From: Brevibacillus migulae | Lineage (GTDB): Bacteria > Bacillota > Bacilli > Brevibacillales > Brevibacillaceae | Length of the DNA: 64,000 nt | Direction: 5' to 3' | NCBI RefSeq assembly: GCF_004521915.1 | Contig: NZ_SDKD01000002.1 | Span: 342,650-406,649 of the forward strand | Shown here: positions 17,448 through 27,416 of the stretch, one piece after another | How positions within the stretch are numbered: position 1 is the first letter of the stretch | Layout of the letters: each line of letters opens with the position of its first letter | The notes under the pieces: model-generated | What the model was told of the DNA's origin: nothing | What the model saw: only the letters and a program-made list of their open reading frames with translations | The model's database searches: none | Program-made: the position numbers and the translations under genes

Positions 17448-19079
17448 ATGGATACACGTAAATGTGAATGTGGACATACCAATCCAATCGGGACAATGCT
17501 TTGCGAGTCCTGTGGAAAGCCGGTCGATTTTCGGGACACGCATGACGCGCAGCAGCAAGCATTTCCTGACATGCGTTATGAGGGGATGGCCCGACGCTCG
17601 CAGACCTACTCGCGGACGATCATCGACCGGATCTGGAATTTTTTCTCCTCCGTAAAAGTAGCAATCTACTTGATTGTCATCACACTCATCGCTGCCGCGG
17701 TGGGGACGATATTTCCGCAACAAATCTACATACCGGTGCCCGTCCCGACAGAAGCAGACGTGGCCAATTTCTATGCGGATACATATGGAAAGCTTGGTGA
17801 AGTCTACTACTTGCTAGGATTCCATAATTTGTATTCCTCCTGGTGGTTCGTGCTTCTGCTCGTGATGATCGGCACCTCGCTGGTCATCTGCAGTCTGGAC
17901 CGGATCATTCCGCTGTATAAAGCGTTAAGCAAACCGCGTGTGAATCAGCACAGGTCGTTTTTAACAGGGCAAAGACTTTTCGGGGAGACCAGCTCGGAAG
18001 CAGCTGTTGACACTGAAGCGTTCATGACAAAAGCGGCAGAGCAGCTGGGCAAAAAAGGCTATCGCATTTATCGCGAGGGCGACTCCCTAATGGCAGAGAA
18101 GGCTCGCTTCAGCAGATGGGGCCCTTATATCAACCATATCGGACTCATTCTCTTTCTGTTAGGTGTGCTGGCGCGTAATATTCCCGGATTCCATCTGGAT
18201 CAATTCGTCTGGGTGCGTGAGGGACAAACTGTCGCCGTACCGGAAACGCCGTACTACGTGAAAAATGAAAACTATCAGACCGTTTATTGGGATGAAAATG
18301 AAATGGCCCAGAACCTAGATCTGCAAGGGAAGGTTATCCCGAAAACGTATCGGACGGACGCCATTTTGTACTTGAATAAAAATGCGGATCTACCTGGTGC
18401 AGAACCGGATCTGGTAGAAATTCAAAAAGGGCCGATCGTTGTGAACCACCCGATGGTTTACGAGGATCTTGCCCTGTATCAATCAGGGGTAAGGGAAATG
18501 GAGCTCGGAGCTTTGAATTTTGTCCTGATTGACAGCAAAGCGGGGAACAAAGCATTGGGGAATCTGAAGCTGGATCTGTATTCACCCCAAACCGAGCAGC
18601 AGATCGGAAATGTGAAAGTGCGGGTGATCGAGTATTTCCCGGATTTCATCATGGGGACTGACGGAAAACCTGCTACGAAAAGCAATCAGCCGCAAAACCC
18701 GATGTTTGCACTCGAAATCTCCGCGGATAACGGAACCAAGGAAAAGCTTGTATACCTGCAGGGCGGCTTTATCTCCGATACCGAAAACCCTCGATATGCA
18801 TTGGATATCAAGATGCCGGATTTGATTGACATTACCGGTCTGATGGTGCGTAAGGACAAGGCGGTGCCGTTCATTTACTTCGGGGCGTTTATCTTCATGG
18901 TTGGGGTAGTGATGGGCTCCTACTGGCAGCATCGACGCATCTGGGTCCATCGCGAAGATCAGCGCATTCTGATGGCTGGCCATACCAACAAAAACTGGTT
19001 TGGAATCCGCCGTGAAATGGAACACGTGATCAAAGCTTTGGAAATCCCGATACTCATCCAGGAAAAAGGCAAGTCCTAG
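17448..19079 (+). CDS. resB: cytochrome c biogenesis protein ResB
   Basis: 543-residue System II haem-handling protein. It has an N-terminal zinc-ribbon-like segment (CECGH...CESCG, residues 5-25), three membrane helices before and around a large external domain (about 70-90, 125-145, 225-245) and a final helix near 475-495 followed by MYWQHRRIW-type sequence. With ResC it delivers and attaches haem to cytochrome c. Starts 13 bases after resA. Confidence 0.94.
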   Translation: MDTRKCECGHTNPIGTMLCESCGKPVDFRDTHDAQQQAFPDMRYEGMARRSQTYSRTIIDRIWNFFSSVKVAIYLIVITLIAAAVGTIFPQQIYIPVPVPTEADVANFYADTYGKLGEVYYLLGFHNLYSSWWFVLLLVMIGTSLVICSLDRIIPLYKALSKPRVNQHRSFLTGQRLFGETSSEAAVDTEAFMTKAAEQLGKKGYRIYREGDSLMAEKARFSRWGPYINHIGLILFLLGVLARNIPGFHLDQFVWVREGQTVAVPETPYYVKNENYQTVYWDENEMAQNLDLQGKVIPKTYRTDAILYLNKNADLPGAEPDLVEIQKGPIVVNHPMVYEDLALYQSGVREMELGALNFVLIDSKAGNKALGNLKLDLYSPQTEQQIGNVKVRVIEYFPDFIMGTDGKPATKSNQPQNPMFALEISADNGTKEKLVYLQGGFISDTENPRYALDIKMPDLIDITGLMVRKDKAVPFIYFGAFIFMVGVVMGSYWQHRRIWVHREDQRILMAGHTNKNWFGIRREMEHVIKALEIPILIQEKGKS

Positions 19080-19094
19080 CTAGGAGGGAAACTT

Positions 19095-20321
19095 TTGTTA
19101 ATCACGGTCAGTAACTGGTTGCTCAATGCAGCCTTTATCCTTTATGTTATCTCCACGATTTTCTTTGTGGTCGCAGTTACAGGAAAACGGTGGTCGGGAC
19201 GAGATCCGAAAGAGCATGAGCGCCGCTTTGGCGGGATTGCCTACACCATTGCTGTGCTGGGGTTTTTAGCCCAGGCTGGATACATCGTATGCCGCTGGAT
19301 CGCTTCCGGCCATAGTCCGACCAGCAACATGTTTGAATTCATGGCCTTCTTCGATTTCTGCATTATTTTGGCCTATCTGATCTTGTACCGGATCTACCGG
19401 ATCACGGCATTGGGTGCTTTCGTCATTCCGTTGGGGATCATTATGCTGGCATATGCCTATGTATTCCCGAAAGAAGTAACCCCGTTGATCCCTGCGCTGC
19501 AAAGCTATTGGCTGCACATACACGTGACGACAGCTGCGCTGGGTGAAGGCGTGCTCTCCGTTGGGTTTGCCTCGGGACTCATGTATTTGATCCGTACGGT
19601 TTCCCAGGAGCGTGCGACGAAAAGCACGCGCTGGCTGGAAACAGTCATTGCGGTGGTACTGATGCTGATCGGTTTTATCCTCATGGATTCGACCTATGCC
19701 CGGTTGGATCAAAATACGGTATTTGAGATGCAGCAGCAGCAAATGGATGGCGCTGGACAAATGAAAAATGTGCAGGTGGAGTATACGCTTCCGGCTATCG
19801 TAGCGCCAAACGGGTCCACGATCATCAAGGAAGGTCCACTGACGCCGATCGGCGAAGCGCCTGCCTGGATGGAAGGGAAAGATGCTGCGCGCAAATTGAA
19901 TACGATGATTTGGTCGGTACTTTCCGGTCTGGTCCTTTACGGAATCCTGCGTCTGATCCTGCGGAAGCGGATCGCTGCAGCCCTGCAGCCGTCCGTATCG
20001 GGGATTGATCCAGAGCTGCTGGATGAGATCAGCTATCGGGCTGTGGCGATCGGATATCCCATCTTTACCTTGGGAGCCTTGATTTTTGCCATGATTTGGG
20101 CAGAAGAGGCATGGGGCCGCTTCTGGGGCTGGGATCCGAAAGAAACATGGGCGCTCATCGTCTGGCTCTTTTACAGTGCCTACTTGCATTTGCGCCTGTC
20201 ACGCGGCTGGATTGGGACCAAGTCAGCCTGGATGTCGGTTATCGGTTTTGTCATCATCTTGATTACACTCGTGGTCGTCAATCTGGTGATCGCGGGACTT
20301 CACTCCTATGCTGGCGTGTAA
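19095..20321 (+). CDS. resC: cytochrome c biogenesis protein ResC (CcsA type)
   Basis: 408-residue polytopic membrane protein with the WWD-like haem-binding motif WGRFWGWDPKETWALIVW near residues 340-357. Partner of ResB in the haem export and ligation complex. TTG start at 19095 with TAGGAGGGAA upstream; 15 bases after resB. A terminator lies between resC and resD. Confidence 0.95.
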   Translation: MLITVSNWLLNAAFILYVISTIFFVVAVTGKRWSGRDPKEHERRFGGIAYTIAVLGFLAQAGYIVCRWIASGHSPTSNMFEFMAFFDFCIILAYLILYRIYRITALGAFVIPLGIIMLAYAYVFPKEVTPLIPALQSYWLHIHVTTAALGEGVLSVGFASGLMYLIRTVSQERATKSTRWLETVIAVVLMLIGFILMDSTYARLDQNTVFEMQQQQMDGAGQMKNVQVEYTLPAIVAPNGSTIIKEGPLTPIGEAPAWMEGKDAARKLNTMIWSVLSGLVLYGILRLILRKRIAAALQPSVSGIDPELLDEISYRAVAIGYPIFTLGALIFAMIWAEEAWGRFWGWDPKETWALIVWLFYSAYLHLRLSRGWIGTKSAWMSVIGFVIILITLVVVNLVIAGLHSYAGV

Positions 20322-20380
20322 AGGGTTGCTAACGGCATAGAACAACGTGGAGAATGCATTCTTCTTGATTTACTAACAGA

Positions 20381-20407
20381 AAAGCTGGTTGTTGTAACCA
20401 GCTTTTT
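20381..20407 (+). terminator. resABC terminator
   Basis: AAAGCTGGTT (20381-20390) pairs perfectly with AACCAGCTTT (20396-20405), then T. It separates resABC from resDE. Confidence 0.85.
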
Positions 20408-20432
20408 GTGTAACAGCTCTTATTTGTACAAT
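20404..20432 (+). promoter_or_regulatory. possible promoter of resDE
   Basis: TTTTGT (20404-20409), 17-base spacer, TACAAT (20427-20432). The -35 overlaps the terminator T-run. Confidence 0.45.
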
Positions 20433-20455
20433 GATCGTAAAAGAGGTGTCTAGCT

Positions 20456-21172
20456 ATGGAACAAATGGCACGCATTTTGGTTGTGGATGATGAGGAACGT
20501 ATCAGAAGACTGTTGAAAATGTATCTGGAGCGGGAAAATTTCGAGATCGATGAGGCTGAGGATGGGGAGCAGGCGCTGGAGCTGGCTTTGAGGGAAGATT
20601 ACAGCATCATTTTGCTTGATCTGATGCTGCCTGGCATGGATGGCATTGAAGTCTGCCAGCGCATTCGCGAGCAAAAAGCAACCCCGATCATCATGCTGAC
20701 CGCAAAAGGCGAAGAAACCAATCGGGTCAATGGATTTGAAGCAGGAGCGGACGATTATGTCGTGAAGCCATTCAGTCCGCGTGAAGTCGTCTTCCGAGTA
20801 AAAGCGATTTTACGCCGCTCATCCGCTACGGCTTATTTAAAAACGGAGGTGGCACCCAGCCATTCCGTGCTGGTGTTTGCCAATTTGACCATTGATCACG
20901 ATGCGCACAAGGTGCTGGCAAGCGGTCAAGAAGTGAATTTGACCCCGAAAGAATACGAATTGCTGCATTACTTGGCCTTGTCACCAGACAAAGTGTTTAC
21001 TCGGGAAGAACTGCTGAAGGATGTCTGGCATTATGACTTTTTCGGTGATCTGCGCACAGTGGATACCCATATCAAACGTTTGCGTGAAAAGCTGAATCGC
21101 GTCTCGCCGGATGCCGCGCAAATGATCGCGACGGTATGGGGAGTCGGCTATAAATTAGAGGTGCCGAAGTAA
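20456..21172 (+). CDS. resD: response regulator ResD
   Basis: 238 residues: receiver domain with Asp55 in LLDLMLPGMDG and an OmpR/PhoB winged helix at the C-terminus (FGDLRTVDTHIKRLREKL). Phosphorylated by ResE, it activates aerobic and anaerobic respiration genes including resABC in B. subtilis. ATG at 20456 behind AGAGGTG. resE begins two bases after the stop. Confidence 0.96.
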   Translation: MEQMARILVVDDEERIRRLLKMYLERENFEIDEAEDGEQALELALREDYSIILLDLMLPGMDGIEVCQRIREQKATPIIMLTAKGEETNRVNGFEAGADDYVVKPFSPREVVFRVKAILRRSSATAYLKTEVAPSHSVLVFANLTIDHDAHKVLASGQEVNLTPKEYELLHYLALSPDKVFTREELLKDVWHYDFFGDLRTVDTHIKRLREKLNRVSPDAAQMIATVWGVGYKLEVPK

Positions 21173-21173
21173 C

Positions 21174-22949
21174 GTGGACATTTTTCGCAGTGTAGTTGGC
21201 AAGCTATGGATGACCATTATCGCGCTTTTTGCTTTGGTATTGACATTATTCAGCCTGCTGCTGGTGCAATCGTTTGATACGTATTTTTTTCGCGAACAAG
21301 CAAAGGATTTGCAGATGGTTGCCGAGAACTTATCCGAGAGTCTGAGCAAGCCGCATACCAGCCAAGACGAAGTGCTTGAGATTGCCAAAAACATGGGGGA
21401 AGCGAATCGGACGATCATCATAGCGGTTGATGAAAAGATTCAGCCCATCGGGGAGTATAAGCCTACCGCTTCCCTTCCTTATATCCCTTTTGATCAGTTG
21501 ATCGAAAAAAAGGAACTGGCGCTGCAGCGCGCATTGAGTGGGGAGCATCCAAGTGCGGAACGGATCATATTCCCCGGGGATCAAAGCGACCGGAACGGCA
21601 GGCTGCAGATCCTGGCCGTGGCTGTACCGCTTGAGCTGGAAGCAGGAAAACGCGGGGCGGTCATCATGTACCAACCCGTTGAGGATTTTGAAAGCACGGT
21701 CGGTGAAATACGCAAACTTGTATTTGTCGTTGGTGTCATTGGTTTCATTTCGACTACGGTGTTTGCGTTTTTCCTTTCCTCCCGCATCACGCATCCGCTG
21801 CGGGTCATGATTCAGAGCGCCCAGCGGATTGCAGAGGGAAACTTCCATGCGGAAATTCCGTTTCGCTCGACGGATGAGATCGGTGATCTGGCCGAAACGC
21901 TGAATACGATGGCTGGCAAGCTGAATTCTTTGGTCGATGCATTGTCCAAGGAAAAGGAGCAGCTGGCGAGCGTTTTGCGAAGCATGGTCGACGGCGTCAT
22001 CATGATCGATGCCGATGGGGAAATTGTCGTGACCAACCCTCCAGCTGAGCATTTCTTGCGTGACTGGTCTTACGAGCAAAAGGATGAATCGGCACCGATC
22101 TTCTCCATTTACCGACGCGTGCTGGAAAGCGGGCAGGAAGTCTATGATGAGGATATCGCCTTGCAAGGACGGATCTGGTCGGTACTCATGGTGCCGCTGT
22201 ACGATGGCGATGTCATTCGCGGAGCAGTGGCTGTATTGCGTGATATGACAAGGGAGCGGAAGCTGGATAAGCTGCGCAATGATTTCGTAGCGAATGTCTC
22301 TCACGAGCTGCGCACCCCCTTATCGATGCTGCAAGGCTACAGTGAAGCGATTGTCGATGACATCGCCGCATCTCCAGAGGAGCATAAGGAACTGGCGAAA
22401 ATCATTTATGATGAATCCGTGCGCATGACCAAATTGGTGAACGAGCTGCTGAATCTTGCCCGCATGGAAGCCGGGCACCTGGAGCTGCATCTGGAAACCG
22501 TCACGGTCAGATCTTATCTGGAACGGATTCAACGCAAGTTCAGCAATTTGGCACGGGAACGTGAAATCAGCTTGCAATTGTCCATGGAAAGTACATTGGA
22601 AACCTTGCATCTGGATCCAGACCGCATGGAACAGGTACTGACCAATTTGATAGACAATGCGATGCGGCATACGCCAAAAGGGGGGAGTGTCACCCTGCGT
22701 GTGTCCGGGGAAGAACCGCTGATCATCCAGGTCAGTGATACGGGCAGCGGAATCCCGCAAGAAGACCTGCCTTTCGTGTTTGAGCGTTTTTACAAAGCCG
22801 ACAAGGCACGCACCCGGGGCAGGGCCGGTACCGGTCTGGGACTGGCAATCGCCCGTAACATTGTAGAGGCACATGGCGGCAGGATCAATGTACAGAGCAA
22901 GCTGGGAGAAGGGACAACCTTTACGATCAGCTTGCCGAATCCAAGATAG
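21174..22949 (+). CDS. resE: sensor histidine kinase ResE
   Basis: 591 residues. Two transmembrane helices (about 8-30 and 180-200) flank an extracellular sensor region, followed by HAMP (about 200-255), a PAS-like domain (about 265-365), HisKA with His377 in VSHELRTP, and the ATPase domain (NLIDNAMRHTPKGG; DTGSGI; GTGLGLAIARNI). It senses the redox/respiratory state and controls ResD. GTG start at 21174, coupled to resD. Confidence 0.96.
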   Translation: MDIFRSVVGKLWMTIIALFALVLTLFSLLLVQSFDTYFFREQAKDLQMVAENLSESLSKPHTSQDEVLEIAKNMGEANRTIIIAVDEKIQPIGEYKPTASLPYIPFDQLIEKKELALQRALSGEHPSAERIIFPGDQSDRNGRLQILAVAVPLELEAGKRGAVIMYQPVEDFESTVGEIRKLVFVVGVIGFISTTVFAFFLSSRITHPLRVMIQSAQRIAEGNFHAEIPFRSTDEIGDLAETLNTMAGKLNSLVDALSKEKEQLASVLRSMVDGVIMIDADGEIVVTNPPAEHFLRDWSYEQKDESAPIFSIYRRVLESGQEVYDEDIALQGRIWSVLMVPLYDGDVIRGAVAVLRDMTRERKLDKLRNDFVANVSHELRTPLSMLQGYSEAIVDDIAASPEEHKELAKIIYDESVRMTKLVNELLNLARMEAGHLELHLETVTVRSYLERIQRKFSNLAREREISLQLSMESTLETLHLDPDRMEQVLTNLIDNAMRHTPKGGSVTLRVSGEEPLIIQVSDTGSGIPQEDLPFVFERFYKADKARTRGRAGTGLGLAIARNIVEAHGGRINVQSKLGEGTTFTISLPNPR

Positions 22950-22971
22950 AGAAGAAAAGGGGCGGGAGAGA

Positions 22972-24108
22972 ATGATCAAAACAATCTTGTTTGACGTTGA
23001 CGGTGTGTTTTTGAGTGAAGAACGTTATTTTGATGCATCTGCTTTGACGGTATGGGAAATGCTGCACAGCGATCGTTATCTTGGTTTGCCTGGTGATACG
23101 TTTACGCCATCGCCAGAAGAGACTACGATTCGACGTGTGCGAAAGACCGTATTCGCTGACGATGACGTGTTGAATTTCATTAAATCCCGGGGGATCAACT
23201 CGAACTGGGATATGGTGTTTTTGACATTCTCCTACCAACTGATCCGTCTGTGTGATGCTCTTTATCCACATGCGCAGGATGAGATTCAGGAAATCCTTTC
23301 GAAGCAAATCGACCGGTCAGCCGTAGAGCGTCTGGGGCAATTGGCCAAAACCTATGCTGCCGAATTTGTTATCGATTATCCAGCATTTACTCCGGACTTT
23401 GCGAAATCATCCCACCAAAAATCGGAACTGCTGCTGTATTTGAATGATCTGGTGAAAGAACATGTTGGCATAGAGACAGCGCTTTTCTCGCGCACAAGCG
23501 ATCTGTGGCAGCTGTGTCAGGAAACGTTCCAGGAATGGTATTTGGGTGACGAGCGTGTCGCTGCTTCCATCGGACGTGAAACGGTTCAACCAGGGAAAAA
23601 AGGCTTCCTCACCGATGAAATTCCGATCGTAGCTCCGGAAAAAATTCGCGAGATCTTGCTTCAATTAAAAGCAAAAGGGTACATCCTGGGAATCGGAACG
23701 GGCAGACCGACGATTGAAACCCATGTGCCATTAGCGGAAATGAAGCTGTTGGATCTGTTTGAAGCCGATCGGGTCGTAACCGCTTCTCACGTGCTGGATG
23801 CAGAGACGCTCTTTCCAAACCAAGCCCCATTGGCCAAGCCTCATCCTTTCTGCTATGTAAAAGGATTGCTGGGCCTCTCCACATCGGATGCGGATACGCT
23901 GGCCTACCCATTGCCGATCCAGAACGGGGACGAAGTGTTGATCGTAGGGGACTCCTTGGCTGATTTTCTGGCTGCAAAAGCCATTGGCTGCCGCTTTGCC
24001 GCTACCTTGACTGGCTTGAGCGGGCAGGAAGCACGAGCAAAATTTGAGAGTGAAAAAGCGGATTATATCCTGAATGATGTAAGTGAGATTGTAACCATCC
24101 TTCCGTAA
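22972..24108 (+). CDS. HAD-superfamily hydrolase
   Basis: 378 residues. Motif I FDVDGVFLSE (Asp8, Asp10), motif II region GIGTGRPT, motif III KPHPFCY and motif IV VGDSLADFLAAK are all present, with a large helical cap (about 20-220). Probably a phosphatase of unknown substrate. The ATG at 22972 has GGCGGGAGAG upstream, 20 bases after resE, so it may ride on the resDE transcript. It is longer than most family members because of the cap. Confidence 0.82.
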   Translation: MIKTILFDVDGVFLSEERYFDASALTVWEMLHSDRYLGLPGDTFTPSPEETTIRRVRKTVFADDDVLNFIKSRGINSNWDMVFLTFSYQLIRLCDALYPHAQDEIQEILSKQIDRSAVERLGQLAKTYAAEFVIDYPAFTPDFAKSSHQKSELLLYLNDLVKEHVGIETALFSRTSDLWQLCQETFQEWYLGDERVAASIGRETVQPGKKGFLTDEIPIVAPEKIREILLQLKAKGYILGIGTGRPTIETHVPLAEMKLLDLFEADRVVTASHVLDAETLFPNQAPLAKPHPFCYVKGLLGLSTSDADTLAYPLPIQNGDEVLIVGDSLADFLAAKAIGCRFAATLTGLSGQEARAKFESEKADYILNDVSEIVTILP

Positions 24109-24114
24109 AAAAAG

Positions 24115-24156
24115 AAGCTCGACTGTGGGAAACTTGTCCGACAGTCGAGCTTTTTT
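24115..24156. terminator. bidirectional terminator between the HAD gene and the minus-strand genes
   Basis: AAGCTCGACTGT (24115-24126) pairs perfectly with ACAGTCGAGCTT (24141-24152). T-runs on the right and A-runs on the left allow termination on both strands. Confidence 0.9.
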
Positions 24157-24431
24157 CACTTCCAGCTTAAAGATTCAATGCAGCGTAAGCGAAAGGCTTG
24201 CAGTAAAAAGGGTAAATAGAAATCGTTTCTCACAATGACCTCGTACGTTCCGTCAAGATGCGTGTAAAACAATGCATCCGTAAAATCCTTGTCGTGATCC
24301 AGATGGGCCCGTAGCGCTTTCAAGCGGGTACGCATCTCGTCAGATTTGATTGTCACACGAAAGGTGATGTCGGCCTCTCCCTTGACTTCCGTAATTTCCA
24401 CAAGCTGCTGATCATACGTGTAGGTAACCAT
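24156..24431 (-). CDS. hypothetical small protein
   Basis: 91 residues, soluble, no family recognised. The sequence is rich in charged residues (ITEVKGEADITFRVTIKSDE, then LRAHLDHDKDFTD). The start is the ATG whose first base is 24431, with AGGGGGA seven bases upstream; another ATG at 24437 lies too close to that site. Its start is 16 bases after the transporter stop on the same strand, so they may be co-transcribed. Confidence 0.6.
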   Translation of the reverse strand: MVTYTYDQQLVEITEVKGEADITFRVTIKSDEMRTRLKALRAHLDHDKDFTDALFYTHLDGTYEVIVRNDFYLPFLLQAFRLRCIESLSWK

Positions 24432-24446
24432 TTGCATTCCCCCTAT

Positions 24447-25727
24447 TTACATAAAATATCGCAAATAAATATATAGGTGCGAAAGAATGATCGACATGAT
24501 CATCAGCGGAAAAGCAACCTTCATGAAATACAGGAAACTGATATGATGGCCTTCTTTTGCCGCCATGCCCGCGACAATCACGTTTGCGCTGGCACCGATG
24601 ATTGTACCGTTCCCGCCAAGGCAAGCTCCCAGGGACAAGCTCCACCAGAGAGGCTCCAGATTGTGAATGCCGAGATTGCCCATTTCTTGAATCATGGGAA
24701 TCATGGTTGCGACAAACGGAATATTGTCAATGAAGGCAGACGCAATTGCGCTCATCCAAAGGATCAAAAAGGCAGTGGTTTGGCTGTCTCCCCCTGTCAA
24801 TGCCATCGCTTTTTCCGCGAGGAGCGCAATGACGCCGGTATGTACCAAGCCAGATACAAGAACAAACAGACCGACGAAGAAAAAGATCGTGTTCCATTCT
24901 ACTTTGCTAATGGCTTCTTCCAAATATGCTTCGCCAGTAATCAATAGCAGCAGAAAGGCGCCGGTCAGTGCGATGGTAGCGGATTCCACATGCAGCCAGC
25001 CATGTAGGACAAAACCCAATATCGTGAGGGCCAGAATGGTCAGCGATTTTTTGAGCAGCCTGGTATCTGTGATTTCATCCTTTTCATTCAACGCCATGAT
25101 TTTTGCCTGTAAGGCGGGAGACGATTTCAGATCGCGACGATAAATAACGACCAGACAGAAAATGGTTGCGATGAGAACAATAAAGGCGATCGGTGCAAGA
25201 TTGGACAGAAATGCCATAAAATCAAGCTCTGGGACACGGCTGCCAATCATGATATTGGGTGGGTCACCAATGAGTGTCGCGGTACCCCCGACATTGGAAG
25301 CAATCACTTCGCTCAACAAGTAAGGGATCGGATTGACCTGCAGCTGTCTGGCGATGCTGAAGGTGACAGGGACCATCAATAAGACGGTTGTCACGTTATC
25401 TAGTAGCGCAGACGCACCGGCAGTGATCAAGCTGAGGAAAATCAATACCTTTAACGGATTTCCATGCGCCTTCTTCGCAGCAAGTATCGCCATAAATTTG
25501 AAAACGCCGGTTTGGGCCGTAATGGTGACGATGATCATCATACCGATCAAGAGACCCAGCGTATTGAAGTCAATATGATCAATACCTTGCTCCTGTGTGA
25601 TGACACCAAACAGCACCATCAGAATGCCGCCTAACATCGCTACAATGGTTCGGTTCACTTTTTCGCTAATAATCAGCGCGTATGTAACGAGAAAGATGCC
25701 AATAGCGAGTAACGCCTGATTAGTCAT
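24447..25727 (-). CDS. ArsB/NhaD-type ion transporter (IT superfamily)
   Basis: 426-residue membrane protein with about eleven helices. Signatures include SALLDNVTTVLLMVPVT, ASNVGGTATLIGDPPNIMIG and, in the second half, SAFIDNIPFVATMIPM and GNGTIIGASANVIVAG: the two inverted-repeat motif pairs of the family. Substrate cannot be told from sequence: arsenite, sodium/proton exchange or an organic anion are all possible. AGGAGATTACT precedes the start. Confidence 0.85.
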   Translation of the reverse strand: MTNQALLAIGIFLVTYALIISEKVNRTIVAMLGGILMVLFGVITQEQGIDHIDFNTLGLLIGMMIIVTITAQTGVFKFMAILAAKKAHGNPLKVLIFLSLITAGASALLDNVTTVLLMVPVTFSIARQLQVNPIPYLLSEVIASNVGGTATLIGDPPNIMIGSRVPELDFMAFLSNLAPIAFIVLIATIFCLVVIYRRDLKSSPALQAKIMALNEKDEITDTRLLKKSLTILALTILGFVLHGWLHVESATIALTGAFLLLLITGEAYLEEAISKVEWNTIFFFVGLFVLVSGLVHTGVIALLAEKAMALTGGDSQTTAFLILWMSAIASAFIDNIPFVATMIPMIQEMGNLGIHNLEPLWWSLSLGACLGGNGTIIGASANVIVAGMAAKEGHHISFLYFMKVAFPLMIMSIILSHLYIYLRYFM

Positions 25728-25786
25728 AGTAATCTCCTCTCATAGTTTGGATTCTCGTTCTATTATAGCCTAGTTAAAAGGAAAGA

Positions 25787-25816
25787 AAAGGCTCGGACAT
25801 AAAGATCCGGGCCTTT
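25787..25816 (-). terminator. serA terminator
   Basis: On the minus strand AAGGCCCGGA pairs with TCCGAGCCTT (one G-T pair), followed by TTC. It lies 17 bases after the serA stop. Confidence 0.65.
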
Positions 25817-25832
25817 TTTCGACATCGTCCTT

Positions 25833-27416
25833 CTATAATTCGACCTGGGTGACACTCTTGATTTCTGACAATTCTCCCAGTTGATCGAGTAGATCTGGCG
25901 CCAATGGTTTATCCACCGTCAGCATCATGATCGCGTCACCGCCGACATCACGGCGACCTACTTGCATCGTCGCAATGTTCACGTCATTGGAGCCAAGAAT
26001 CGTTCCGACATGACCGATGACCCCTGGACGGTCGTTGTGATGCACATAAAGGAGGTAGCCTTCAGGCGATACGTCGATCGCATAGCCGTCAATTTTCACG
26101 ATGCGTGGACCGTAGCCATTCAACAGCGTACCGGAAACGTTTTTCATCTCCAGGCTCGTTTTGATGGTCAGGGTCAGCAGATTCATAAACCCTTTGTTCA
26201 GTGAAGATTTTTGCTCAACCACGGCAATATCGCGTGCCTTGGCCAAAAGGGGAGCGTTCACATAGTTGACGCCTTCCCCCAAGCGGTAGGAGAGAACACC
26301 TTTTAAAATCGTACGGGTCAATGGAGCGGTATCTACTTCAGTCAATTCTCCGCTGTACGTAATGGTAATCTCTTGAACCGATCCGACCGAAATTTGAGCC
26401 AGGAAATTGCCGAGGCGTTCCCCTAAAGTATAGTAAGGCTGGAGCTTCTTCATCACATGCGCAGGAACAGCGGGCAGGTTCACGGCATTTTTAAACGCTT
26501 CCCCACGAAGCACCTTCAAGATTTCTTCCGACACGTCAACCGCCACATTTTCCTGTGCCTCAATGGTGGAGGCGCCTAGGTGAGGAGTGACGACGACTTG
26601 CGGAAGCCCGATCAACGGGTTATCGACTGGCGGCTCCACTTCAAACACGTCGAGCGCAGCACCCGCGACCTTGCCGGTGAGGATCGCTTCATACAGGGCT
26701 TTTTCATCGATGATACCGCCGCGTGCGCAGTTGATGAGCCGTACGCCATCCTTCATCATGGCAAACTCTCTGGAGCTGATGAGGTGGCGGGTTTCTTTTG
26801 TTAAAGGAGTGTGCACCGTGATAAAGTCAGCCTGCTTCACGATCTCGTCAACCGTAGCAGATTGGACGCCTTCTTTGACTGCGCGTTCTTCGGTCAGAAA
26901 TGGATCGTAGGCGAGCACTTTCATGTGGAAAGCTTTTGCACGTTTCGCCACTTCTGTACCGATCCGACCGAAGCCAATCACACCGAGCACTTTGCCATTC
27001 AATTCCACACCTTGGAAGCTTTTGCGGTCCCAGGTACCATCAGCCAGCTTTCGGTAAGCTTGTGGAATGTTGCGAGCGACCGCCATCAGCATGGCAAAGG
27101 AGTGCTCGGCTGTCGAGATGGTATTGCCGTCCGGTGCATTGATGACGACTACACCGGACTGGGTAGCAGCGTTGGTATCGATGTTATCCACACCAACACC
27201 AGCGCGCCCTACAGCCTTCAGCTTCGTCCCTGCTGCCAGCACTTCTGCGGTTACCTGTGTCTGGCTGCGCACGAGGAGCGCATCATAGTCACCGATTTCA
27301 GCGAGCAGGTCACTGGGGGAGAGGCCTGGCTTCTGTACGACCTCGACGTCGGGTGCCTCCAACAACTTCTGGATACCGAATTCACTGAGCGGATCTGTAA
27401 TGAGTACTTTATACAT
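25833..27416 (-). CDS. serA: D-3-phosphoglycerate dehydrogenase
   Basis: 527 residues, the long (type I) form: substrate and NAD-binding domains (GVGVDNID, Rossmann VIGFGRIG, catalytic region ARGGIIDE and TPHLGAST), an intervening domain and a C-terminal ACT domain (about 455-527) for serine feedback. First committed step from 3-phosphoglycerate to serine. Overlaps the upstream aminotransferase by eight bases, with GGAGGTG inside it. The pair lies behind a T-box leader. Confidence 0.96.
   Translation of the reverse strand: MYKVLITDPLSEFGIQKLLEAPDVEVVQKPGLSPSDLLAEIGDYDALLVRSQTQVTAEVLAAGTKLKAVGRAGVGVDNIDTNAATQSGVVVINAPDGNTISTAEHSFAMLMAVARNIPQAYRKLADGTWDRKSFQGVELNGKVLGVIGFGRIGTEVAKRAKAFHMKVLAYDPFLTEERAVKEGVQSATVDEIVKQADFITVHTPLTKETRHLISSREFAMMKDGVRLINCARGGIIDEKALYEAILTGKVAGAALDVFEVEPPVDNPLIGLPQVVVTPHLGASTIEAQENVAVDVSEEILKVLRGEAFKNAVNLPAVPAHVMKKLQPYYTLGERLGNFLAQISVGSVQEITITYSGELTEVDTAPLTRTILKGVLSYRLGEGVNYVNAPLLAKARDIAVVEQKSSLNKGFMNLLTLTIKTSLEMKNVSGTLLNGYGPRIVKIDGYAIDVSPEGYLLYVHHNDRPGVIGHVGTILGSNDVNIATMQVGRRDVGGDAIMMLTVDKPLAPDLLDQLGELSEIKSVTQVEL

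Noticed and set aside
21330..22304. 324-codon minus-strand open frame opposite resE
   Set aside because: Shadow of the kinase gene; no start signal or domain.
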